DNA from: Armatimonadota bacterium
GTDB taxonomy: Bacteria; Armatimonadota; UBA5829; DTJY01
DNA length: 63,046 nucleotides
Direction: 5' to 3'
Assembly: GCA_017993055.1 (NCBI GenBank)
Contig: JAGONM010000023.1
Coordinates: forward strand, 1 to 63,046
Below are positions 32,199 through 40,275 of the stretch, one piece after another. How positions within the stretch are numbered: position 1 is the stretch's first letter; each line of letters begins with the position of its first letter. The position numbers and the translations under genes were made by a program. Under the pieces are notes generated by a model. The model had not been told where the DNA came from and did no database searches. It worked only from the letters and a program-made list of their open reading frames with translations.

Positions 32199-33692
32199 TC
32201 ACATCGCCGTCAGCAGGTCCCAGAACGCCCGGCAGGATGAGGCGATGCTCCCGCGCGGCCATATCACCATCGGGCCGTCGAACCCCCGGCAGCGGAGGAT
32301 CGAGATCAGTTCCTTCACCTCACCGTTGCCGTAACCCGGTTCGGTCGGCTCTCCGCCGAACGTGCCGTCTTTGACGTACAACTGCCTGACCAGGCTCTTC
32401 GACAGGCCGTGATAGTAGACATTGAGGAACGGGTGCTGGCCGACCGCCGCGAACTCGGCCGGATCGAACGCGAGTCCCACGCCCAGGTCCTTCAGCACCC
32501 GGGTGGACTCGGCGGTATTGACGGTTGACGTGCTGTCATTCCTGACCAGAAGCGGCAGGCGCCTGGCGCTGGACTCCTCGGCGAAGGCCTTGAGCCGCGA
32601 CAGCGCCCCGGTGAGGTCTCCCCTGGGAGCCGCCTTGATGATCGAGCCCGCGCCGACGCTCGCGGCGAACCTGACGGCGTCCGGGATGGACTTGGTGCCC
32701 GTCACCTCTACCCCCGTCACCGAGAGTCCGGAGTCGAGCACGGCCTTGAGCGACGGCTCCATCCCATAGCCCATCATCTGCCGGAGCAGTTCCGGGCCGA
32801 TCTCGACGGCGGTTATGCCGAAGCCCCACAGCTCCCGCGCAAGATCCTCGAAGTCGGTCGGCTCGTCTATCCTCACGGACAGAGTGAACTCCTCGGATGC
32901 GAGCGCCTTCCGGCGGACCGCGCCTCTCTGCCGGACGCAGTCGGCGCAGGCGGGGTTCTCGCAGAGCACGGCGGCGGGGTCGGCCTTCAGGGCCTCGACG
33001 GCGGCGCGGACGGTGCCGGCGGCGTCCATGAGCCTGCACACCGCCTTGCCGATCCGACCGACGCGCATGACGCCCGCATCGCGGAACAGCGGGTCGAGGC
33101 CGATGAAGTCGCGGTGCGGGCCGGGGAACCGCTGGAGGGTTATCTCCTTCACGGTGCCGTCCCGGGGGTCGCGGTAACTGACGCGCCGCGGGGTCAGGTA
33201 TGGACAGTCGGCGTAGTCCTCCGCCGTGTGAAGGAGCGTGTTGCGGTCCTGGTCAACTCCGAGCAGGAGAACCTTGCCGCCCCATTCGATGAGCCTGCTG
33301 AACGGAGTGCCCTCCCCGCACGCGGTAGGCGCCTTGGCGTGATCGGCGACCAGCTCATCCGCCCGCGCGCCCGACGCCGCGATCGGATGCGTCGGATGCA
33401 CGCTTCGAACAGTCCCCGGCCGCGTGCGGAAGACCTCGGTGATCGTCCCCATGTGCGAGGGCGACTGCTCGACGTCGAAGACCTCGCCGGAGCTGATCGA
33501 AGGTATGTACAGCGTAGGCATCGCGACGGTGCCGGTCGGCCCGACGGCCTCGACGAGTGCGTCTATCACGGTATCCGCGCCGCCTTCGACCCGTCCGAGG
33601 CTCGAGAGGGAACTGTGCACCATCAGCACGTCCCCCTTGCTCACGCCGAGGTCGCGCAGTCCGCGAACGATGTCGTCTCTGGTCAACTCCAA
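32199..33692 (-). CDS. AAC(3)-family N-acetyltransferase fused to a xylose isomerase-like TIM barrel
   Basis: A 497-residue two-domain protein. Residues 1-235 follow the AAC(3)/YokD fold (VSKGDVLMVHSSLSSLGRVE, TVAMPTLYIP, SVHPTHPIAASG, KVLLLGVDQDRNTLLHTAE with the catalytic His-Glu). A Cys cluster (CENPACADC) links to a second domain (about 265-497) with TIM-barrel repeats ending in VEIGPELL, SLSVTGVEVTG-like strands and YYHGLSKSL. The TTG start has GGAGG upstream; an ATG at 33728 lies within a TATGGGAC repeat. AAC(3) relatives in metabolic loci often act on non-antibiotic amines, so drug resistance should not be assumed. Confidence 0.7.
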   Translation of the reverse strand: MELTRDDIVRGLRDLGVSKGDVLMVHSSLSSLGRVEGGADTVIDALVEAVGPTGTVAMPTLYIPSISSGEVFDVEQSPSHMGTITEVFRTRPGTVRSVHPTHPIAASGARADELVADHAKAPTACGEGTPFSRLIEWGGKVLLLGVDQDRNTLLHTAEDYADCPYLTPRRVSYRDPRDGTVKEITLQRFPGPHRDFIGLDPLFRDAGVMRVGRIGKAVCRLMDAAGTVRAAVEALKADPAAVLCENPACADCVRQRGAVRRKALASEEFTLSVRIDEPTDFEDLARELWGFGITAVEIGPELLRQMMGYGMEPSLKAVLDSGLSVTGVEVTGTKSIPDAVRFAASVGAGSIIKAAPRGDLTGALSRLKAFAEESSARRLPLLVRNDSTSTVNTAESTRVLKDLGVGLAFDPAEFAAVGQHPFLNVYYHGLSKSLVRQLYVKDGTFGGEPTEPGYGNGEVKELISILRCRGFDGPMVIWPRGSIASSCRAFWDLLTAM

Positions 33693-33709
33693 GGTGCTAC
33701 CTCCGCCCG

Positions 33710-33735
33710 TATGGGACAAACGGGACATATGGGAC
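33710..33735. repeat. TATGGGAC word repeat
   Basis: TATGGGAC, CGGGAC and TATGGGAC follow one another between the cyclase stop and the AAC(3)-fusion start. The same word is at 54976-54983. Confidence 0.5.
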
Positions 33736-34386
33736 TCATGTGCTCACGAGCACCGCCCTCGCCGGTGAGGCGCACGCACCCCGGATCGGCAGCGGGAACA
33801 CGATGAGCCTCCCGGCGCGCGACCCCCACCGCTCCAGGTTCACCAGCGGGGCCAGCAGGAGCACGTCCTGCCGGAAGAACCGCTCGAAGAAGCCCTGCGG
33901 ATGCTCCAGGCTGTCCCACCTCGGCAGGTCCGCCCCCACGAGCGCCGGCCTGAGCGACAGGATGCGGTCCATCGCGTCGGCGGAGAACCGGGGCGAGTCG
34001 GCGAGAAACCCCGGGCTCTCCCAGTTCGCTCCCCAGCCGGCGCAGATCAGGACGGCCGCGCCCTCGGGGATGTCGTCCGCGAGCGCGCCGATCTCCTCGC
34101 CCGTGATCATCTCACCCGGGCGTTTCGGGCTCAAGGTCATGACACGCGCGGCGAGAAACAGGTCCTCCGGGGCCAACCGGTCAATCGTCCGCATCCCCGG
34201 GAACATGTGCGCGCCGGTCTCGAGATACGTGCCTGTCTGAACGCTCATGGAGATGTTCCAGGAGTAAGTCGGGTACGCGACCCAGTCAACAGGCGGGACT
34301 TCTTCCATGCGGAACGGCGCGTACGGAAGGCCGTAGGTCCACATCCCTTCGTAGATCGGGCCGGTGATGTCCAGTGTGCGGGGCAA
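33736..34386 (-). CDS. Cyclase/kynurenine formamidase-family protein with altered metal motif
   Basis: A 216-residue protein of the cyclase (PF04199-like) fold: DITGPIYEGMWTYG, then SVQTGTYLETGAHMFPG, AVLICAGWGANWESPGFL and LVGADLPRWDSLE. In active metal enzymes the second segment is HxGTHxDxPxH; here the first His is Gln, GTH is GTY, and Asp is Glu, so the usual zinc site is incomplete. TTG start with GGAGGG upstream. It lies directly upstream of, and on the same strand as, the AAC(3)/TIM fusion and probably works with it. Confidence 0.72.
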   Translation of the reverse strand: MPRTLDITGPIYEGMWTYGLPYAPFRMEEVPPVDWVAYPTYSWNISMSVQTGTYLETGAHMFPGMRTIDRLAPEDLFLAARVMTLSPKRPGEMITGEEIGALADDIPEGAAVLICAGWGANWESPGFLADSPRFSADAMDRILSLRPALVGADLPRWDSLEHPQGFFERFFRQDVLLLAPLVNLERWGSRAGRLIVFPLPIRGACASPARAVLVST

Positions 34387-34505
34387 TTCGGCATCCCTCC
34401 GCGGCGCGGCGCGTGTCTCGGTAGAATATTACCCTCCGGCGGGCGAGGTGTCAACAGGGGCGCCGGCCATTGCTTGCCAGGAAGTTCTCCGGTTGCTCAG
34501 TATTG

Positions 34506-34586
34506 TGGTATAATATGTTTTGCAGTACTCGTTTGCGGGCAGTATTCACGGTGCGGAACGTCTGAGCGCCGAGGCTGAATCAGCCT
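34506..34586 (+). promoter_or_regulatory. Extended -10 promoter and palindrome before the SpoIIE-type gene
   Basis: TGGTATAAT (34506-34514) is an extended -10 without a good -35. A perfect dyad AGGCTGAATCAGCCT (34572-34586) lies in the leader 15 bp before the ATG and could bind a regulator or form a hairpin. Confidence 0.5.
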
Positions 34587-34600
34587 GAGGTTGAAACGGC

Positions 34601-36682
34601 ATGGCCGAGTATCCGACAAGCCCGAACTGCATACTCGACATGGGCGAGGATGAGTTTCGCGTGATCGCCGAGCGGACGCTCGGCGGGCTTCCGCACGCCG
34701 TCATCATCGTCGCCTGCCCCGACTACCGCGTCATCTTCCTGAACGGCGCCTCGCGGGAGGTGCTTCGCGGGTCCGGCATCGCCGATCCCGACGAGGTGCT
34801 GGGCGGCCGCCCCTGGGACGCCCTTCCCGGCTGGCGCGACGCCTTCCGTTCGGCCTACGATCACGTCAACTCCACGGGCGAGGTCAGCCGCTTCCGCGAC
34901 ATCAGGTTCCACTGGGGCAGCGAGACCACCTACTGGGACATCTCGCTCGTCCCGCACAAGAACTCAGGCGGCCGGGTGGCGGCGATATCCACCGTTGCGA
35001 TGAACGTCACCGAGCGCAGGCACTCCGAGAGGCTTAGCGGCGTCCTCAACGATATCAACATCGCGATCAACTCGACCCCCGACACGGAGGAGGTCCTGCG
35101 GGAGGTGGTGCACCAGGCGATGAACGTCCTCTCGACCGAGGCCGCCGCGGTGACCCTGCGCGACGGCGACGGGTGGGCCGCGAAGTACCTCGACGGATTC
35201 CCCGGCGAACCGGACGGCGGCAGTTTCTCCGACGAGCAGTCGCTCGTGCTGTCCACGGTCCTGGAGTCCAGCGACGTGGTGGTCATGGAGGAGGTGACCG
35301 GGTCCTCGGGGCTCGCCTCGGCGCACGGCGTCTGCCCCCGGTCGGTCATAGCCATGCCGCTCATCAAGGTCGGCGAGGTCGCCGGAGTCCTGGCGTTCTA
35401 CAGCCTCTCGAAGCCCCTGACCTTCTCCGAGGCGCAGGTGGACTTCGCGCGCAAGCTGTCGGCGTCGGTGTCGCTGGCGATGCAGAACATGGAGGCCGCC
35501 CGCGAGGCCGAGCGGCGGGCGCAGGAGGCAGAGGCGGGCAGGCGCACCCTGGAAGCGCTCATGCAGTTCGCGCCGGAGGGGATCACCATCTCGGACGCGC
35601 CCGACGGGATCATCCGCATGATGAGCATCTACGGCCAGCAGTTGATGGGCAGCACCTCCGATGCGCCGGTCGGAGTTCCGGACAAGGTCCGCCTGGACGA
35701 GTGGGATATCTACTGCGCGGACGGAGTCACGAGACCCGATTATTCGCAACTGCCGTCGGCACGCGCGATCCGAGACGGAGAGGTGGTCACGGACGAGGAG
35801 TGGGTGGTAGTCGGAGAGGACGGGCGGCGCATCCCGCTGCTCGTGAACGCCGGACCGATCCGGGACGCGGACGGAGAGATCATCGGCTCGATAGCTGTGT
35901 GGCGCGACATCACCTCGCTGAAGCAGACTCAGATGAAACTCGAGGAGGCCTACCGCAGGGAGCGGCATTTCGCGGAGGTTCTTCAACAGGCCCTCGCACC
36001 GAAGACCCCGTCGGTAGGAGCGGGTTACGCCGTAGCGGCGAGATATCTGCCCGCGTACTCGGAGGCGAACCTCGGCGGCGACTTCTACGACGTGTTCACC
36101 ACGGAGTCCGGGCGGCTCGGCGTGGTGATCGGCGACGTCTCGGGCAAGGGCGTGGAGGCGGCGGCGATGGCGGCGGCGGCCCGAAGCACCGTGAGGGCCT
36201 TCGCGTACGAGATGTCCGACGTGGGCGAGGTGCTGGCACACGCGAACTCGGTGCTCTACCCTCAACAGCAGTGGTCGTCGTTCATCACCCTGCTCCTCGC
36301 GGTCATTGACCCGCCGACCGGACGCGTCGAGTACGCGAGCGCGGGCCATCCTCCCCCGGCGATCCGTAGGGCGAGCGGGCGGATCGAGTTCCTCGGCATA
36401 GGGTCTCCGCCGTTCGGGCTGTCGTCCGACATGGCCTTTGACAGCCACCACGGTTGTCTGAATCCCGGCGACAGGATAGTCTTCTACACCGACGGCATAT
36501 CCGAAGCGCGCCACGACGCGGTCTTCTTCGGAACGGAGGGAGTGGCGGAGAGCCTCAGGAGGCACGGCCACCTCACCCCGGACGGAGCGCTCGACGCGCT
36601 GATCGCCGAGGTTGACTCGTTCGCGCGAGGCCGCATGAGGGACGACGCCGCCGTGGTGATGATCGCCCGCGCGAAGGACTGA
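34601..36682 (+). CDS. PAS-GAF-PAS sensor PP2C (SpoIIE/RsbU-type) serine phosphatase
   Basis: A 693-residue cytoplasmic sensor phosphatase. PAS 1 about 20-140 (AVIIVACPDYRVIFLNGASR, TYWDISLVPHKN). GAF about 150-300 (LNDINIAINSTPDTEEVLRE, SVIAMPLIKVGEVAGVLAFY). A coiled-coil linker leads to PAS 2 about 320-450 (RIPLLVNAGPIRDADGEIIG). The PP2C domain from about 470 has NLGGDFYDVF, VIGDVSGKGVEAA, YASAGHPPP, FYTDGISEA and RDDAAVVMI, i.e. all metal-binding aspartates. Such proteins dephosphorylate anti-anti-sigma factors. No STAS or RsbW-type partner gene is nearby, so the output is unknown. Confidence 0.93.
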   Translation: MAEYPTSPNCILDMGEDEFRVIAERTLGGLPHAVIIVACPDYRVIFLNGASREVLRGSGIADPDEVLGGRPWDALPGWRDAFRSAYDHVNSTGEVSRFRDIRFHWGSETTYWDISLVPHKNSGGRVAAISTVAMNVTERRHSERLSGVLNDINIAINSTPDTEEVLREVVHQAMNVLSTEAAAVTLRDGDGWAAKYLDGFPGEPDGGSFSDEQSLVLSTVLESSDVVVMEEVTGSSGLASAHGVCPRSVIAMPLIKVGEVAGVLAFYSLSKPLTFSEAQVDFARKLSASVSLAMQNMEAAREAERRAQEAEAGRRTLEALMQFAPEGITISDAPDGIIRMMSIYGQQLMGSTSDAPVGVPDKVRLDEWDIYCADGVTRPDYSQLPSARAIRDGEVVTDEEWVVVGEDGRRIPLLVNAGPIRDADGEIIGSIAVWRDITSLKQTQMKLEEAYRRERHFAEVLQQALAPKTPSVGAGYAVAARYLPAYSEANLGGDFYDVFTTESGRLGVVIGDVSGKGVEAAAMAAAARSTVRAFAYEMSDVGEVLAHANSVLYPQQQWSSFITLLLAVIDPPTGRVEYASAGHPPPAIRRASGRIEFLGIGSPPFGLSSDMAFDSHHGCLNPGDRIVFYTDGISEARHDAVFFGTEGVAESLRRHGHLTPDGALDALIAEVDSFARGRMRDDAAVVMIARAKD

Positions 36683-36724
36683 TGAGCACCGCACCGCCGA
36701 CTATTCGATTCCGCGCCCTGCCCG

Positions 36725-36733
36725 TGCTATAAT
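36725..36733 (+). promoter_or_regulatory. Extended -10 giving a nearly leaderless transcript
   Basis: TGCTATAAT ends 9 bp before the ATG at 36743, so transcription would start 2-4 nt before the start codon. No ribosome-binding site is present. Confidence 0.6.
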
Positions 36734-36742
36734 CTCCCCGCC

Positions 36743-37330
36743 ATGACTTGCGCCGACTGTCAGCCGCTCCCCAGGGAGTTCTACCTCCGAGATACCATCG
36801 AGGCCGCGCGAGCGATCCTCGGCAAGGTGCTCGTTCGCCGAACGCCCGAGGAGATCATCGCCGGGCGGATCGTCGAGGCCGAGGCGTACACCAGCGACGA
36901 CCCGTCGTGCCACGCCTGCCGGGGGATGACGAAACGCAACGCCCAGATGTTCGGCCCGCCGGGCCACGCGTACGTCTACTTCACCTACGGGATGTACCAC
37001 TGCTTCAACGCAGTGACCGCGCCGGAGGGAGTCGGAGAGGCGGTGCTGATCCGCGCCGCCGAGCCGCTGGAAGGCTTAGAGTTGATGGAGAAGAACCGAG
37101 GCACGGACGTGTTGACGAACCTTGCCAGCGGACCGGGGAAGCTCTGCATGGCATTCGGCCTCGACCGCCTGCAGAACGGCCTCGACCTCACCGGCAGCGA
37201 CCTGACGATCGTCGACGACGGCTTCGTCCCGGGCGAGATCGTGACCACGACGCGCATCGGCATCCGGGAGGCGGCCGACTACCCCTGGCGGTTCTATCTC
37301 GCGGGAAATGCGCACGTGTCCAAGCGGTAA
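36743..37330 (+). CDS. 3-methyladenine (methylpurine) DNA glycosylase
   Basis: A 195-residue protein of the eukaryotic AAG/MPG fold. RIVEAEAYTSDDPSCHACRG contains the catalytic Glu of VEAEAY. TKRNAQMFGPPGHAYVYFTY with YGMYHCFNAV is the damaged-base pocket, VLIRAAEPLEG the DNA-binding segment, ASGPGKLCMAFGL the conserved PGxL element, and TTRIGI the C-terminal strand. It removes alkylated and deaminated purines. It probably has its own leaderless message. A large inverted repeat follows the stop. Confidence 0.95.
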   Translation: MTCADCQPLPREFYLRDTIEAARAILGKVLVRRTPEEIIAGRIVEAEAYTSDDPSCHACRGMTKRNAQMFGPPGHAYVYFTYGMYHCFNAVTAPEGVGEAVLIRAAEPLEGLELMEKNRGTDVLTNLASGPGKLCMAFGLDRLQNGLDLTGSDLTIVDDGFVPGEIVTTTRIGIREAADYPWRFYLAGNAHVSKR

Positions 37331-37335
37331 GCACG

Positions 37336-37472
37336 AAATTCGAAACTCGAAGCACGAAACAAACTCCAATAGAGCAAAGAAGGCAAACAACCCTGCACGC
37401 GAGGATCGTTTGCCTTTTCCGATTTCGGTTATTCGGGCTTGTTTCGAGTTTCGTGCTTCGAATTTCGAATTT
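37336..37472. repeat. Large nested inverted repeat between convergent genes
   Basis: Outer arms of 25 bp (37336-37360 and 37448-37472, one mismatch; made of TTCGAAACTCGAAGCACG words) enclose inner arms AAGGCAAAC (37380-37388) and GTTTGCCTT (37408-37416). It could terminate both flanking genes. No coding content. Confidence 0.85.
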
Positions 37473-37476
37473 CCGA

Positions 37477-38655
37477 TCAGGTGATTTCCTGATCGGTCAG
37501 ATAACACGCCGGATCGGGAGACCAGACGTCGCCGTGGACGGCTTCGGCCCGGACGCGGAAGTTCCCGTTGCAGATATCGAGCCACTTGCAGGAGGCGCAT
37601 CGGCCCGTGAGGAGATGCTTGCGGTCCTTCAGGCCGGCCATCAGCGGATCGGAAGTGTCGGTCCAGATCTCGCTGAACGGGCGCTCCCGGACGTTGCCGA
37701 ACGAGTGATGCCACCAGAACTGGTCGGCGTGGACGTTGCCCTCGTTGTCGATATCAGCGATCCCGATCCCCGAGCTGTTCCCGCCGTTCCACTCGAGGAG
37801 TTGAAGCACTTCGTCCGCGCGCGGATTGCCCTCTCGGAGCATGCGCATGTAGAGGTACGGCCCGTCGCAGTGGTTGTCGACCGTGAGAATGTCGACATCG
37901 AGCCCGCGCCGGTTCATATCAGCCGTGCGGTCGATGATCAGATCGACGGCCTTTCGGGACTCCTCGTGCGAGAGGTCGTCCTTCTGCATCTCGCTGCCCC
38001 GACCGGTGTAGACGAGGTGGTAGAAGCACGCGCGGTTGATCTTGTGCTCCTCGATGAAGTCGAAGATCGCGCCGAGCTGCTCGTAGTTGTGACGCGTGAG
38101 GGTCAGCCGCAGACCGACCTTCTGCCCGACGGCGACGCAGTTGTCGAAGCCGCGCATCGCCGCCTCGAACGCGCCCTTCTGCCCGCGGAAGAAGTCGTTC
38201 CGCTCGCCGATCCCATCCAGCGAAATGCCGACGTAGCCGAAGCCGGTCTCCTTGATGCGCTCGGCGGCCCTCTCCGTGATGAGCGTGCCGTTCGTCGAGA
38301 TCACCGGCCGGATGCCGAGTTCCCTGCAGAGCGCGGCGTTCTCGTACATATCCTCGCGGATCAGGGGCTCGCCGCCCGAGAAGAGAAACACCGGCGCGCC
38401 GAACTCGCCCAGGTCACGGATAACGGCCTGGATCTCCTCGGTCGATAGCTCGTTGGGATACGCCTTGTTGTCGGAGTCGGCGTAGCAGTGGATGCACTTG
38501 AGGTTGCACCGGCGCGTGCCGTTCCATACCACGATCGGCTTCTTGTCCTGAGAGTACTGGAGCAGGTGCGCGGGCATCCCCTTGCTCATTCGTCCATATC
38601 GAAGCGGGTCACCGGCCGTCGCCGTCCCGCAGTATAGTTTTGTGATACCAATCAT
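37477..38655 (-). CDS. ahbC: Radical SAM 12,18-didecarboxysiroheme deacetylase (AhbC/NirJ type)
   Basis: A 392-residue radical SAM protein. The N-terminal MIGITKLYCGTATAGDPLRY is typical of AhbC/NirJ. WNGTRRCNLKCIHCYAD holds the SAM cluster cysteines 50, 54 and 57. FSGGEPLIR and GISLDGIGERNDFFRG follow. The C-terminal SPASM-like region has CASCKWLDIC and a further Cys (DPACYL) for an auxiliary Fe-S cluster. In the siroheme-dependent pathway AhbC removes acetate side chains before AhbD makes heme; NirJ acts in heme d1. Cotranscription with cobA/hemD supports a tetrapyrrole role. AhbA/B and AhbD are not in the window. Confidence 0.82.
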   Translation of the reverse strand: MIGITKLYCGTATAGDPLRYGRMSKGMPAHLLQYSQDKKPIVVWNGTRRCNLKCIHCYADSDNKAYPNELSTEEIQAVIRDLGEFGAPVFLFSGGEPLIREDMYENAALCRELGIRPVISTNGTLITERAAERIKETGFGYVGISLDGIGERNDFFRGQKGAFEAAMRGFDNCVAVGQKVGLRLTLTRHNYEQLGAIFDFIEEHKINRACFYHLVYTGRGSEMQKDDLSHEESRKAVDLIIDRTADMNRRGLDVDILTVDNHCDGPYLYMRMLREGNPRADEVLQLLEWNGGNSSGIGIADIDNEGNVHADQFWWHHSFGNVRERPFSEIWTDTSDPLMAGLKDRKHLLTGRCASCKWLDICNGNFRVRAEAVHGDVWSPDPACYLTDQEIT

Positions 38656-38671
38656 GCACTTTCCTATCTAA

Positions 38672-38696
38672 CCACAGAGGCACAGAGGACACGGAG
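38672..38696. repeat. CACAGAGG word repeat
   Basis: CCACAGAGGCACAGAGGACA and ACGGAG fill the 47-bp gap between ahbC and the TPR gene. The word resembles GACACGGAGGA at 48676-48690. Confidence 0.5.
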
Positions 38697-38702
38697 ACGG
38701 AC

Positions 38703-40271
38703 CTAATGCAGGGTCTCAGAGCCGCCTGCCGGTCCCGGGGGCCCTGCTTTGTCCAAGCCGATGGCCTTCCTGAACTTCTCGATCATTGACAGCCCCCGCT
38801 TGGCTGTTCTTGCCACCTCTCCGAACTCAATGGTGGGCATCTTGTCTGCAACCTGCTTAGCTCCCCGGAGGTCGTTCTGGCTCAGCTTCTTCTCGAACTC
38901 GTTCACAAGATCGAACAGCTGCAATTCCTCGGAGTTCGGGAATCGCTCCTTTCCTATCAGCAGGATTCTCCGCGCTGTCACAGGATGCTCTGTTTCATCC
39001 AGAGCCTGGTACAGCTCCGAGAAGCCCCAAGGTGTATCGGGAGGGTTCGACACGACATCTTCTGCAAGTGCATTCTCGCGTTCCGTGTCGCCTGATGCAT
39101 GAAGAAGCCGTATCAACTGCGCCCTCATCGTGCCATCGGTCGGGAACTTCTCGATACCGGCGGTGAAGGTCCGGATGGCCTGCTCCGTGTCGCCCCGGGC
39201 CGCCTCCAGCTTGCCGTGGAACTCGTGGACCTCTCGGCGCTTGCTGTCAATGCCCTCGTATTCTACCAGCGTGGCTTCTGCCTCGTCCAGGCGGTCGAGG
39301 GCGAGGAACGCACGCACCCTCTGTCCCAATGCGTTCGATCGAATAGAGAGCGTGCGCGTGGACAGCACAGGCTCTGTCAACTCCAGTACTGCCTCCCAGT
39401 CACCCTTCTTTATCGCCGCGTTGGCTTTTCGAATCTGGGCAAACAAGCTCAACGCCGGTACGGCCTCGGCGGCCCTCGCGGTCCACTCGGCAGCGCCTTC
39501 CTTGTCGCCTCGCTGATTGCAGACGCGGACCATCACGCCCATTGCAGATGACGAGAGTGGGCAGATCGAGAGAGACTTCATTGCGGCCTCTTCTGCCTCT
39601 TTGTCACGCTTGGCGAAAGCCAGTGCGGAACCGAGTTCGGCCCAGTACATGTAAGAGCCCGGCGCCTGTTGAGTGGTTTGCGTAAGCAGGTCAATCGCCT
39701 CGGCAAGACTGCCGTTCAGCATCGCGACTCGGGCGCGTTGATGGAACCATCTGTGAGATCCTGGAGAGCGTCGCTCACAATCCGCCAGGAGTGCCTCTGC
39801 ATCCTCAGAGCGTCCGGCGCTCCTCAGTGAAGTGATCAAGTGGTGCAGCATGTCAATATCATCCGGGTGCTCCCGGCGATACGACTCTATCGCCGCTAAC
39901 CCCTTGGCATTGTCGCCGCTGAGGCTATACGCGCCCGTGGAGAAAGCCACCACCAGCGGGTCAAACGGAGCACGAGCAATGGCGGAGTCGGCCGCATTCA
40001 GGGCCGAGTCAATATCGCCCTCACAGGTGGCGATGACGCAGCTGGCGGCTAGAGCTATCGGCATATCCGGGCGCACCTCGAGCGCACGGAGAGACGCCGA
40101 TGCCGCTTCGTCCTTGCGCGCCCGCCAGTAGAGCGAAACCGCTAGGAGCGCCTGCGCCTCCGGCGACTCAGGATTCTCCTGAGCGGCTTGGTCGCACAGC
40201 TTACACACCAGCGGGAAGTCATCCTCACGGTATGCCTTCCTGATCTCAGCTATCAGCTCGTCATGCTCCAT
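38703..40271 (-). CDS. Tetratricopeptide-repeat protein in the heme operon
   Basis: A 522-residue soluble protein without a signal or membrane span. It is built of helical pairs of about 34 residues with TPR-type spacing (e.g. ALLAVSLYWRARKDEAASAS, SYMYWAELGSALAFAKRDKE, VRAFLALDRLDEAEATLVEY, AIRTFTAGIEKFPTDGTMRA). It starts at ATG with GGAGG upstream, 4 bp after the cobA/hemD stop. TPR proteins scaffold complexes. Here it might organise tetrapyrrole enzymes, but that is only suggested by position. Confidence 0.82.
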   Translation of the reverse strand: MEHDELIAEIRKAYREDDFPLVCKLCDQAAQENPESPEAQALLAVSLYWRARKDEAASASLRALEVRPDMPIALAASCVIATCEGDIDSALNAADSAIARAPFDPLVVAFSTGAYSLSGDNAKGLAAIESYRREHPDDIDMLHHLITSLRSAGRSEDAEALLADCERRSPGSHRWFHQRARVAMLNGSLAEAIDLLTQTTQQAPGSYMYWAELGSALAFAKRDKEAEEAAMKSLSICPLSSSAMGVMVRVCNQRGDKEGAAEWTARAAEAVPALSLFAQIRKANAAIKKGDWEAVLELTEPVLSTRTLSIRSNALGQRVRAFLALDRLDEAEATLVEYEGIDSKRREVHEFHGKLEAARGDTEQAIRTFTAGIEKFPTDGTMRAQLIRLLHASGDTERENALAEDVVSNPPDTPWGFSELYQALDETEHPVTARRILLIGKERFPNSEELQLFDLVNEFEKKLSQNDLRGAKQVADKMPTIEFGEVARTAKRGLSMIEKFRKAIGLDKAGPPGPAGGSETLH

Positions 40272-40275
40272 CTCA

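Noticed and set aside
32199-33692. Aminoglycoside resistance gene
   Set aside because: Only the fold matches AAC(3); the protein is fused to a TIM barrel and sits in a metabolic setting, so resistance is not supported.
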